From JBCCMB01 sp039026555 (GTDB taxonomy: Bacteria; Pseudomonadota; Alphaproteobacteria; Caulobacterales; Hyphomonadaceae), in contig JBCCMB010000024.1 of the NCBI GenBank assembly GCA_039026555.1, positions 1 through 26,371 of the forward strand: DNA of 26,371 nt, given 5' to 3'. Under the pieces are notes generated by a model. It was not told the origin of the DNA and ran no database searches. It was given only the letters and a program-made list of their open reading frames with translations. This document shows, piece by piece, positions 14,209 to 21,604 of this stretch (the first letter of the stretch is position 1; every line of letters starts with the position of its first letter). The position numbers were made by a program, and so were the translations under genes.

Positions 14209-16434
14209 GTGAACAAATCACGGTCATTGTATGGAAGTGCCGCGCTCTGCGGCCTCGCGATTGCGCTGCATGGGGGCACTGCAAATGCGCAAACTGAAGG
14301 GGATGCAGAAGAAGATCAGGTCAGAGTAATCGACACTGTGATCGTTACTGCTCAGAAGAAAGCGGAATCTAGCCAAGACGTGCCTATCGCACTCACCGTT
14401 TTCGGTGAAGATGCGATTGAAGAACAAAACATCGTTTCAATTGAAGACCTCACGCGTTTTACGCCGGGTCTTTATGTCGGACAGGCGGACCAATCACGGA
14501 CGCGCATCGTGATGCGGGGCGTCGGCAGCCAGAAGTTTGACGTCGGCGCAGATCCGTCGGTCGGCGTGTTCGTTGACGAGATCTATATTTCGCGGTTCTC
14601 CGGCCAAGAGTTCAACTTGCTCGATATCGGCCGAATCGAAGTCCTAAAAGGGCCGCAGGGTACGCTTTTTGGACGGAACACGCCGGGTGGGGCGATCAGC
14701 ATCGTTTCCCAAGAGCCGTCGGCGGATGACGTTACCGGTTTCCTGGAAGGCGGCCTATCTGACAGAGGCGGCTATCTTGTCCGCGGCGCCGTTTCCGGAC
14801 CCATTTCTGAAAAGGTGAGCGGCAGCGCCAGCTTCGGCCAGCAATTTACGGGCGGCTACATCGAAAACCCGACCACGGGCGTCGATGACGACGAAACAAC
14901 GTCTGCCGCACGTGGTAAATTGGTGCTTGACGCAACCGACACGCTTACGATTTCGGGCAGCCTCCAATATACGGATCTGGACGCCGAATCGAACGCGGCC
15001 AGCAGCGCCGCAACGTTGGATGGCGGTCTAACAATCCCGCTGTTCGGCTTCCCGCCGGGCGCGCCTGTTCCGGCAGCGACGGACCCCTACAATCACGCAA
15101 TCAACGAAGATGGTTTTGTTGAAATCGAAGCGTTGCTAGGGATCCTCCGCGTCGACAAAGAGATTGGCGATTTCACCCTGACCTCGCTGTCCTCCTATCG
15201 CGACAGCGAAGCGGAGCAATTAGGCGATTTCGATCGAACGAATACGCCGATTGGTTTGACGACGTTCGAAGAAGAATCGGAAACGCTCTCGCAAGAATTC
15301 CGCATCTCCTCTCAGAATTTGTTCGGCGGCAGCTTTGTTGCGGGCTTCTTCTATTATCTCGACGACGCGTATCGCGATGACGGCTTCCTATGGCAAGGCG
15401 CATCGTTGCCCGTAAACATTGCTCTGATGAATCCTATGATCCCGTTCACGGGTACGGAGATTCAAGACAACACGATCGTTGACGTCGAAACCGAGAGCAT
15501 CGCGGTTTTCGGACAGATTGAATTTCCGATCACCGATCAGTTGAGGCTAACATTGGGCGGTCGATACACGTCGGAGACGAAGGACTACACCATGTCCGGC
15601 AGGACAGACGTGCCCATGCTTCCGGCGGTCGTTGAAAACTACGAGTTCTCCGACGATCTGGACTTCGACACGTTCGACCCGAAAGTCGTGGTTGAATACG
15701 ACGTCAATGAAGATGTTCTGATTTATGGCAGCTACACGCAAGGCTTTAAAAGTGGTGGCGTTCAGTTCAACGCAAGTTCGCGCGCCTTGGCTGAGCTGAC
15801 ATTTGACCCGGAAGAGATCGACGCCTTTGAGATAGGCGTGAAGTCGGACTTGCTGGATGGTCGGATGCGTTTCAACGCGTCGGCGTTCCTTTACGACTAC
15901 AAAGATCTTCAGCAACAGCGTGTTGAAGTCACGGCGACGGGCCCCGCAGCTGTGACCCGTAACGCAGCCGAAGCTGAAATTCAGGGCTTTGAGTTCGACA
16001 CGACCTACGCGATCACCGATGAGTTCCTGGTGCGCTTAGCGTACAACTATCTCGATGCGACGTATGAAGAGTTCGGCATATTCAGCGGCAACACCATGCA
16101 GAATGCGCCGGAGAATACTTTGTCGGCGACGCTCGACTACCAGAAAACGCTCCAGAACGGTTGGACGATTGGGGCGGCGACTGACTGGTTCTATCAGGAC
16201 TCTTTCTTTTTCGACTTCACCAATGACGATCCAGTGACCGAAGAAGACGCTTATACGACCGGCCAAGTCAGACTGATTTTCACGGCGCCTGAAGATAAGT
16301 ACTCGGTCACGCTCTATGGCGAGAACATTACCGATGAGGAGTTCCGCTCTTCTGTGTTCAGACGCGATACTGAAGTGGTGGAGGGCTGGGCGGACGGCTT
16401 CCGTTATGGCGCCCGTCTCCGCTTCAACTTCTAA
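14209..16434 (+). CDS. TonB-dependent outer-membrane receptor
   Basis: Energy-coupled outer-membrane beta-barrel for uptake of a scarce or large substrate; 741 residues. The start is a GTG with AGGGAGG seven bases upstream. A signal peptide (MNKSRSLYGSAALCGLAIAL then HGGTANA) is probably cleaved before QTEGD. A TonB-box-like segment DTVIVTAQKK is followed by the plug domain (SQDVPIALTVFGEDAIEEQN, LTRFTPGLYVGQADQSRTRI, MRGVGSQKF, then VLKGPQGTLFGRNTPGGAIS). The rest is an alternating barrel pattern, and the last residues RLRFNF end in the phenylalanine recognised by the BAM complex. It resembles the sphingomonad-type receptors found near catabolic genes more than classical siderophore receptors; that is an impression. 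No sigma/anti-sigma pair is adjacent. It may import the substrate of the downstream oxidative genes, or a cofactor such as PQQ. Confidence 0.93.
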   Translation: MNKSRSLYGSAALCGLAIALHGGTANAQTEGDAEEDQVRVIDTVIVTAQKKAESSQDVPIALTVFGEDAIEEQNIVSIEDLTRFTPGLYVGQADQSRTRIVMRGVGSQKFDVGADPSVGVFVDEIYISRFSGQEFNLLDIGRIEVLKGPQGTLFGRNTPGGAISIVSQEPSADDVTGFLEGGLSDRGGYLVRGAVSGPISEKVSGSASFGQQFTGGYIENPTTGVDDDETTSAARGKLVLDATDTLTISGSLQYTDLDAESNAASSAATLDGGLTIPLFGFPPGAPVPAATDPYNHAINEDGFVEIEALLGILRVDKEIGDFTLTSLSSYRDSEAEQLGDFDRTNTPIGLTTFEEESETLSQEFRISSQNLFGGSFVAGFFYYLDDAYRDDGFLWQGASLPVNIALMNPMIPFTGTEIQDNTIVDVETESIAVFGQIEFPITDQLRLTLGGRYTSETKDYTMSGRTDVPMLPAVVENYEFSDDLDFDTFDPKVVVEYDVNEDVLIYGSYTQGFKSGGVQFNASSRALAELTFDPEEIDAFEIGVKSDLLDGRMRFNASAFLYDYKDLQQQRVEVTATGPAAVTRNAAEAEIQGFEFDTTYAITDEFLVRLAYNYLDATYEEFGIFSGNTMQNAPENTLSATLDYQKTLQNGWTIGAATDWFYQDSFFFDFTNDDPVTEEDAYTTGQVRLIFTAPEDKYSVTLYGENITDEEFRSSVFRRDTEVVEGWADGFRYGARLRFNF

Positions 16435-16439
16435 GTTAC

Positions 16440-16484
16440 GGAATGGTCCAGTTGCACTCAATCCTCCCGCGACTGGACCATTCC
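16440..16484 (+). terminator. Stem-loop after the TonB receptor gene
   Basis: GGAATGGTCCAGT (16440-16452) pairs perfectly with ACTGGACCATTCC (16472-16484) around a 19-base loop, starting five bases after the receptor stop codon. The 13-bp stem is strong, but no T tract follows, so it may act as an mRNA 3'-end stabiliser or an atypical terminator. Confidence 0.6.
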
Positions 16485-16588
16485 GACGGCTTGTCTCTGG
16501 CATGATTGTTCGCTCGCTAAGATCCCAAAAACATTGGCGACGCGCGTGACCAGCCAGAGATAAAGCCTCAGATTTAAATTCTTTTTTT

Positions 16589-16610
16589 TAGGCGATCGGA
16601 CGGTCGCCTA
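16589..16610. repeat. Short hairpin upstream of the SDR gene
   Basis: TAGGCGA (16589-16595) pairs with TCGCCTA (16604-16610). A T tract lies 5' of the stem rather than 3', and no T tract follows on the minus strand, so it is not an intrinsic terminator in either direction. It lies in the leader of the SDR gene, 71 bases before its start. Confidence 0.4.
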
Positions 16611-16680
16611 AGTCTTATGCAGCGGCTAAACAGTGGCACATCAACCATAATCTCATCACGAATGAATGGAGAGACATGCC

Positions 16681-17490
16681 ATGCGGCTTGAGAACAAAAT
16701 CGCCTTCGTTACGGGCGGCGCATCCGGAATTGGCGCGGCGACCGCAAAACGCTTTAGCGAGGAAGGGGCGACGGTCGTCGTCGCGGACGTCTCCGCCGAC
16801 GCCGCCAGCAGCCATGCAAGCTCGCTGGGAAACGCCGAAGCAGTCGCGCTCGACGTCTCCGACGCAGACGCGGTGAAAACCGCCATTGACGACGTCGCCT
16901 CCAAACATGGCCGCGTCGACATTTTGGTCAACAACGCCGGCATTCTGGATGGAGACCCAAAAGAGGCCGAGATGTGGCTGAAGCAGTCCGAAGCGGCGAT
17001 TATGGGAGCGATGAGCGGACAACCGCTGGCCGAACCGTGGGACATTTTATCTCATTCCTCGTCAGAGGCCTGGGATCGGCTTCTCAAGATCAACCTGACG
17101 GGCACGTTCAACTGCATCAAAGCGAGCGCGCCGCATATGAGCCGCGGGGCGTCGATCATCAATCTGTCCAGCGTCAGCGCCGTCGTCGGCCATGCCGGCG
17201 TTCCGGGATATTGTGCGTCCAAAGCCGGCGTTTTGGGATTAACGCGAAATCTCGCTACGGAACTTGGTCCTAAAGGCATTCGAGTAAACGCTGTTTTGCC
17301 AGGCGCCATTAAGACGCCCATGATGGATAAGCACCCTGAGGCGTTGAAAGGCGCCTTTGTCGCGCAAACGGCCCTAGGTCGTTTGGGTGATCCGGTGGAG
17401 ATTGCGAATACGATCCTCTTCTTGGGATCGGACGAAGCATCCTTCGTCACCGGTCAACAGATCAGCCCCAATGGCGGGAGCTGGATGTAG
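16681..17490 (+). CDS. Short-chain dehydrogenase/reductase with a central insertion
   Basis: Classical SDR oxidoreductase, 269 residues, probably interconverting an alcohol and a ketone with NAD(H). The cofactor motif TGGASGIGAATAKRF is at the N-terminus, and VVVADVSADAAS ends beta-2 with an aspartate, favouring NAD. NNAG, INLTGTF, INLSSVSAVVG (catalytic Ser) and YCASK (catalytic Tyr/Lys) are all present, and the C-terminus is the usual FVTGQQISPNGGSWM. About 50 residues separate NNAG from the catalytic asparagine, where classical SDRs have about 20-25; the extra part is DGDPKEAEMWLKQSEAAI and following residues. I chose the ATG at 16681 because GGAGAG lies seven bases upstream; an in-frame ATG at 16666 lies upstream of that site. 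The lipocalin-like gene follows after 42 bases on the same strand. Confidence 0.9.
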   Translation: MRLENKIAFVTGGASGIGAATAKRFSEEGATVVVADVSADAASSHASSLGNAEAVALDVSDADAVKTAIDDVASKHGRVDILVNNAGILDGDPKEAEMWLKQSEAAIMGAMSGQPLAEPWDILSHSSSEAWDRLLKINLTGTFNCIKASAPHMSRGASIINLSSVSAVVGHAGVPGYCASKAGVLGLTRNLATELGPKGIRVNAVLPGAIKTPMMDKHPEALKGAFVAQTALGRLGDPVEIANTILFLGSDEASFVTGQQISPNGGSWM

Positions 17491-17532
17491 CTTCCAAACA
17501 ACCTTCTTCGCGACACTGATAAGGACGCAAAT

Positions 17533-18042
17533 GTGACTGCAATCGATGAATCAGCGCTTCTAGGATGTTGGGCGATGGTCAGTTGTCGCGAAGAGGGCGG
17601 AGGGCCGGAAACTGAAGTTTTTGGCGAGAACGGAATTGGGCAACTTCAATACTCGCTCGAGGGCCGCATGTCGGCCTTTCTAATGAGGGATACTTGGCCG
17701 GAAACTGACATTAATGAAGAATGGCGCGTGGGTCAGTTCGTCTGCTACGCTGCGACATGGGAACTTAAAGGCGAATTCGTGCATCATTATGTCGACATGT
17801 CCTCTGTCCCTGCCTGGGTTGGGCGCGTCTTCATACGCCACGCAAACCTAGACGGCGATTTGCTCACCCTGTCTGTCGACCCAGAAACAAGCGGCTCCGG
17901 CGAGACCAAGCCGTACACGCTGGTTTGGCGCAAAATGAGCTCTGCAGACGAAATTTGGCAGGGCGATCCGTCAAAGCGGAAGCAGCTTGATCGATCGAAC
18001 ATAAAGCTCGGCGCCTTCGGCTTGGACACCGACACGTCCTGA
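17533..18042 (+). CDS. Lipocalin-like domain protein
   Basis: Small protein of 169 residues with the pattern of the lipocalin-like family seen beside oxidoreductases in proteobacteria and fungi: LLGCWAMVSCREEGG, GIGQLQYSLEGRMSAFLMRD and YTLVWRKM. These are predicted beta-barrel proteins that hold a small hydrophobic ligand, and some family members are enzymes or isomerases. No signal peptide is visible, so it is probably cytosolic. The start is a GTG at 17533; an ATG two bases earlier is followed at once by TGA. AAGGAC upstream is a fair ribosome binding site. The last 24 codons overlap the 3' end of the convergent DUF1080 gene by 72 bases, so the C-terminal tail after WRKM may be non-conserved read-on. 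It probably forms an operon with the SDR. Confidence 0.72.
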   Translation: MTAIDESALLGCWAMVSCREEGGGPETEVFGENGIGQLQYSLEGRMSAFLMRDTWPETDINEEWRVGQFVCYAATWELKGEFVHHYVDMSSVPAWVGRVFIRHANLDGDLLTLSVDPETSGSGETKPYTLVWRKMSSADEIWQGDPSKRKQLDRSNIKLGAFGLDTDTS

Positions 18043-18957
18043 CTTTAGCGGCATAAGTTTTTGCGTCGCGAAATCAAGAACGCGGAAATCCTCCATCACC
18101 AAAACTTCGCGGCCGTTGATGAGATGACGCGCGGCGTCGCCATTGACGATGACCTCCGCGACATTCCAATCCGTTTCACTGTCGTACGCTTCACGAGCTG
18201 TGAAGCCGAACGGCTGTCCTTTTAAGGCCCCGCGTTCTTCGACTTCGCCCCCTTCGATCGCCGGCGTGTAATGACCGTCCTCGCCGACGGTCGCCAGTGC
18301 GTGCGTACCAATCACGCGTGAAAAGCCTCCCTGCCCCAGGCGCATTTGGTATTCGATGCTGCGCGTCCAGCCCCCAAAACTGTTCTCTTTGCGTGGGCCG
18401 TCCGCAAAAGGCGGACCCTCAACCGGCGCGAAATAACTCGCCGTCGACCCTAAGCGAGGAATAGTGGGGTCGGCCGGATCTTCACCCGTCGGTTCTGCGA
18501 AGACGTGATACAGGATTCCGGAATTGAGCGGCGCGTCCAGCCGGTTGAACTGCGCCGATCCCCATTTGTACTCCACCACGAAGCGGTAGTTTTCATAGTC
18601 CTGTTTGGTCATGAGCAACGCGTCTTCGACCAATTCCGGCTCCGGGCCGTAAATCTGGATCAGCCCGTCATCCGTCAGCGTGAAAATGTTCTGTTCATCG
18701 ACTGGAAACACGCCTTCGCGGCTGATCCAAACTTCTAGACCATCGCCCCATTCGCCATTGTCGAAGAGGGTGATCCATTCCCCGTCACGCGTTGGAGCGT
18801 CGCTTGTCGGGTCGTCGCTCGTTGGGGCGTCGCTTGTTGGGCCGCTTGCGGCGCAGGCGCTCGCGAACAGGGCCGCACCCGCAGCGAAAACAAAACGCCT
18901 GATACCCAGGGCCGCCGATGCTGTCTTTGAAGTACGAGACGTTAAACTCAACATCAT
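17971..18957 (-). CDS. DUF1080 (3-keto-disaccharide hydrolase-like) lipoprotein
   Basis: Secreted protein of about 328 residues with a concanavalin-like DUF1080 domain. ITLFDNGEWGDGLEVWISRE, GLIQIYGPEPELVEDALLMT, YENYRFVVEYKWGSAQFN, NSGILYHVF, SIEYQMRLG, NVAEVIVNGDAARHLING and the end SGRVGVQAEGAELYVRSIKL follow the family order. Some relatives act on 3-keto-glycosides, but many are uncharacterised. The start at 18957 is chosen from GGAGGG seven bases upstream; a second ATG follows immediately. The N-terminus has a signal sequence ending FASACAAS, an imperfect lipobox. Between the cysteine and the domain is a spacer built from repeats of PTSDA/PTSDD. It is the third gene of the PQQ dehydrogenase operon, 19 bases after the beta-trefoil-like gene. 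Confidence 0.85.
   Translation of the reverse strand: MMLSLTSRTSKTASAALGIRRFVFAAGAALFASACAASGPTSDAPTSDDPTSDAPTRDGEWITLFDNGEWGDGLEVWISREGVFPVDEQNIFTLTDDGLIQIYGPEPELVEDALLMTKQDYENYRFVVEYKWGSAQFNRLDAPLNSGILYHVFAEPTGEDPADPTIPRLGSTASYFAPVEGPPFADGPRKENSFGGWTRSIEYQMRLGQGGFSRVIGTHALATVGEDGHYTPAIEGGEVEERGALKGQPFGFTAREAYDSETDWNVAEVIVNGDAARHLINGREVLVMEDFRVLDFATQKLMPLKSGRVGVQAEGAELYVRSIKLLPL
18791..18847. repeat. 15-base tandem repeat encoding a PTSDx linker
   Basis: Three full and one partial 15-base units (18791, 18806, 18821, 18836) with the pattern GT(T/C)GGGGCGTCGCT(T/C) on the plus strand. On the coding strand they give PTSDA-PTSDD-PTSDA-PT, the flexible spacer between the lipidated cysteine and the DUF1080 domain. 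The unit is a multiple of three, so copy number changes would keep the frame. Confidence 0.85.
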
Positions 18958-18976
18958 TTTGTTTCCCTCCAAAAGT

Positions 18977-19642
18977 CTATTCGGTTGCTTGCCAACGAGA
19001 CATCGCCGGGTCCCCGTCCCCGCAATCCCGCAATTCAAGGACCCGCATCAAATGTGTGAATTGGGCGTTCACCGAACGGCCGCGTCCATAGCTATCCTGC
19101 CCGTCTTCAGCCGTTTCGAAGGGCCCGGGTCCAGTCCGCTCAACTTGAACGCACAATTGCGTCCCAGAGAGCTGAAACTCCTTCTTCTCTGTGAAGATGA
19201 AGGATTGCAGCTCCGGCTGATCGCATGCACGCAAATTCAATTTCGACAGTGCAACAGCTTCGTCAGCCGTAAAGCACAAATCATGCGTGTCCGTTGTCCA
19301 GCGGATTTGTCCGGAGCCGTCGGCGTTAAAGCTAAAGACTTGGTCGCCTTTAGGATCAGCGTGGCAGGTGTGCGCGACTAACGGAAACTGCAGCATCTCC
19401 GAGCCTTCAGGGCCCGGGACGTCGAGACAATAGCCGTCTGGCTCATCTAAGAAGCGCGTTAAGCGGACACGGCCTTCATATCCGCCCGCATCCGACAAGC
19501 TCGCGGTCGCCGGAGCGGCCGATACGCCGTTTGTGTCTGCGATTGTCGTGCAGCCAGCAAGCGCGAACGCGGCGACGCCTAAAATGCGCCCGCCCAGCTT
19601 GAAAGCCTGACTTCGGAATAGAGATTTAGCGCCTGTGATCAT
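18977..19642 (-). CDS. Secreted lipoprotein with a beta-trefoil (ricin B-like) pattern
   Basis: I do not recognise a named family. The 221-residue protein has a clear lipoprotein signal: a basic start, a hydrophobic stretch GGRILGVAAFALAGC with the perfect lipobox LAGC, and then a Ser/Ala-rich linker. The mature part has repeated blocks, each a Cys-Leu/Phe-x or L..C element followed by an F-rich strand: YCLDVPGPEG, PLVAHTCH, QVFSFNADGSGQIRW, DLCFTADE, KLNLRACDQPELQSFIF and QLCVQVE. This repeated C-L/F-x...L-x-x-C...F pattern is like the ricin-B beta-trefoil, suggesting sugar or surface binding (inference). AGGAGGAAA is an excellent ribosome binding site. It lies between the PQQ dehydrogenase and the DUF1080 gene on the same strand and probably works with them at the cell envelope. 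Confidence 0.75.
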   Translation of the reverse strand: MITGAKSLFRSQAFKLGGRILGVAAFALAGCTTIADTNGVSAAPATASLSDAGGYEGRVRLTRFLDEPDGYCLDVPGPEGSEMLQFPLVAHTCHADPKGDQVFSFNADGSGQIRWTTDTHDLCFTADEAVALSKLNLRACDQPELQSFIFTEKKEFQLSGTQLCVQVERTGPGPFETAEDGQDSYGRGRSVNAQFTHLMRVLELRDCGDGDPAMSRWQATE

Positions 19643-19659
19643 TTTGCTTTCCTCCTATT

Positions 19660-19680
19660 CTGCGCGCTCGCGGCGCGCAG
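19660..19680 (-). repeat. Intercistronic GC-rich hairpin in the PQQ dehydrogenase operon
   Basis: CTGCGCGC (19660-19667) pairs with GCGCGCAG (19673-19680) around a five-base loop. On the plus strand a T tract (TATTTTTTAG) follows, but no plus-strand gene ends here. On the coding minus strand the hairpin lies after the dehydrogenase stop codon and just upstream of the ribosome binding site of the lipoprotein gene, where it could adjust differential expression or mRNA decay. Confidence 0.6.
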
Positions 19681-19736
19681 TATTTTTTAGCTCGAACACT
19701 GCAGTCGTTCGTCGTCGATCTTTATCGTCAATCTGA

Positions 19737-21506
19737 CTATCTGAGCTTGAAGACATAGAGCGCATTGCCGCCGGGCGGCAGCGATCTGACGCCGCTCAGC
19801 ATAGCCCACAACGGAACTGCGCCGCCGCTGCCGGTGGGGACCGCAATGTATTGCTCCCCGTCGACCCCATAACTAATTGGGAAGCCCGAAACCGGCCCGC
19901 CGAGGACCGTTTCCCAAACAATCTCGCCCGTATCCTGATCGTAAGCTCTAAACCGGCGATTGGTGTCGCCAGCGAACACGAGACCGCCGCCAGTTGTGAG
20001 CACAGACATCACACCGTGTTCAGCTTGGTGGATCCAACGCGTCTCACCCGTTTCCACATTGATCGCTTCGAGACGTCCAAAGTATTCTTCGTCGGGTGTT
20101 TTCACGAATTCCGGAAGCAAACCGTAGCGCGGGTCTTTATAGCTCGCGACAACATTCATGCACAGATTCAGCATCGGCATGAAGATGGTCTTGGATTCGG
20201 GAGAATAAGCGCCGGCGTACCAATCACGCCCGCCCGCCATAGAGGGGCAAACCAGCTTGGGGTCGCCCTCAATCTCGGTTAGGATCACGTCTTCATTGAC
20301 CGTGACTTTACCCGTTTCGGCGTCGATATCCGCAACGATGTTCTGGTGGGTCGTTTGCTTGGCCCAGTAAAACTCACCGGTCTCCCGATCCATTGTCCAG
20401 ACAATACCTGTCTTGCCTGGAATGCCGGTGATCAATTTCTTTGTGCCTTCCGGCAGATTCGGATTCATCTTCCAGACAGAGTCGGCGTCCGGGCGTACCT
20501 CGACGTCGACCAGAATGCGCTCATAGGTGTGGTCGGTGTCCCAATTATCGCGCGGAAGATGCTGCACGTCCCATTTGATCTCGCCGGTCGCCGGATCAAG
20601 CGCCAGGGTGGAATTGGTGAAGCGCATGTCAGCCGGGATATTGTCGCGCATCGCCTCCGGTGACGGCGCAGGCCCCGAAGTCGGCCAGTAGAGCGTATCA
20701 AGCTCCGCATCATACGAGCCGGGCAGCCAGGTGCTGCCATGTGCGCGCTCCTCAAATGGGATACCGTTCCAGCTTTCATCCCCTGGTTCGCCGGGCGATG
20801 GGATGACGTCTGTTTTCCAAAGCTGCTCGCCCGTCTCCGCATCATGCGCCATGACATTGCACCGCGCCGGCGGGGCGTATCTGCAAACGCGCCCGGAAAA
20901 GACGCGGCCATTGGCGACAATAGGGCCTGAAGAATGCGTGGTGATCTCTGGGTCGCCGGTGGGCGTATCCCAGATAAGTTCACCTGTTTTGGCGTCCAGC
21001 GCGACCAGCCGCGCATCGCCTGCGGCGTGATAAATCTTACCATTGTAAATGGCGATATTGCGCGTGATGTCGCCGGATCCCCATACTTCGCCAGTGCGCT
21101 CATGCCGGTAAGACCAGATCAGATCGCCGGTCGTGGCGTCGTGCGCGGTGATATGATCCTTAGAGTTCGGCAGATAAAGCACGCCGTCATGAACCAGCGG
21201 CGTCGGTTGGCTCGAGCCTGGATCCATAACAACCGACCACGCAAGCGCTATGTCCGAAATGGTCTCGCGATTGATTTGGTCGAGCGCGGAATAGCCCCAG
21301 CTCTTATGATTGCCCCGCCACATCAGCCAGGAATCCGCTGGCGGATTTTCCAATTCCGCGTTTGAGACAATTATCGGTTGAAGCTCCGGCTCGGCGCTCT
21401 GCGCCGTAGCGGTGCCATTTTCAATCGCCGCGCACCCTACAAGGGCGACAAGAGCGCCGGCCCCGACGCTTAAACGCGCCTTAGGCCGCTTTAGATACCC
21501 CATCAC
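19737..21506 (-). CDS. PQQ-dependent quinoprotein dehydrogenase, secreted lipoprotein
   Basis: Eight-bladed propeller quinoprotein that oxidises an alcohol (or polyol) in the periplasm; 589 residues. The N-terminus is a lipoprotein-type signal (LSVGAGALVALVGC, lipobox LVGC). Propeller W-motif repeats recur (DATTGDLIWSYR, DAKTGELIWDTP, DAETGEQLWKTD, DPATGEIKWDVQ, NVETGETRWIHQ, DQDTGEIVWETV). The probable catalytic base lies in RDNWDTDHTYE, and VCPSMAGGRDWYAGAYSP is the usual later motif. The vicinal Cys-Cys disulphide of classical methanol/ethanol dehydrogenases is not seen; two cysteines nine residues apart (GRVCRYAPPARC) stand in that region. There is no C-terminal cytochrome c domain, so an external acceptor is needed. 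No pqq synthesis genes lie in the window. GGGAGGAAG precedes tandem ATGs at 21506 and 21503. First gene of a three-gene operon. Confidence 0.9.
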   Translation of the reverse strand: MMGYLKRPKARLSVGAGALVALVGCAAIENGTATAQSAEPELQPIIVSNAELENPPADSWLMWRGNHKSWGYSALDQINRETISDIALAWSVVMDPGSSQPTPLVHDGVLYLPNSKDHITAHDATTGDLIWSYRHERTGEVWGSGDITRNIAIYNGKIYHAAGDARLVALDAKTGELIWDTPTGDPEITTHSSGPIVANGRVFSGRVCRYAPPARCNVMAHDAETGEQLWKTDVIPSPGEPGDESWNGIPFEERAHGSTWLPGSYDAELDTLYWPTSGPAPSPEAMRDNIPADMRFTNSTLALDPATGEIKWDVQHLPRDNWDTDHTYERILVDVEVRPDADSVWKMNPNLPEGTKKLITGIPGKTGIVWTMDRETGEFYWAKQTTHQNIVADIDAETGKVTVNEDVILTEIEGDPKLVCPSMAGGRDWYAGAYSPESKTIFMPMLNLCMNVVASYKDPRYGLLPEFVKTPDEEYFGRLEAINVETGETRWIHQAEHGVMSVLTTGGGLVFAGDTNRRFRAYDQDTGEIVWETVLGGPVSGFPISYGVDGEQYIAVPTGSGGAVPLWAMLSGVRSLPPGGNALYVFKLR

Positions 21507-21604
21507 GATCTTCCTCCCGATATTTATATGAATACGCTACAATAGTGAGGGATCCTCACTTTAGTACCATAGGCCGGCAAACTCCATAGGTTAATCGCCC
21601 CGCT

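Noticed and set aside
16579..16610. T tract plus hairpin as intrinsic terminator
   Set aside because: The T tract precedes the stem on the plus strand and there is no T tract after it on either strand.
20465..21103. Long alternative minus-strand frame inside the PQQ dehydrogenase gene
   Set aside because: Arg/Pro-rich shadow of a clearly conserved frame; no domain or ribosome binding site.
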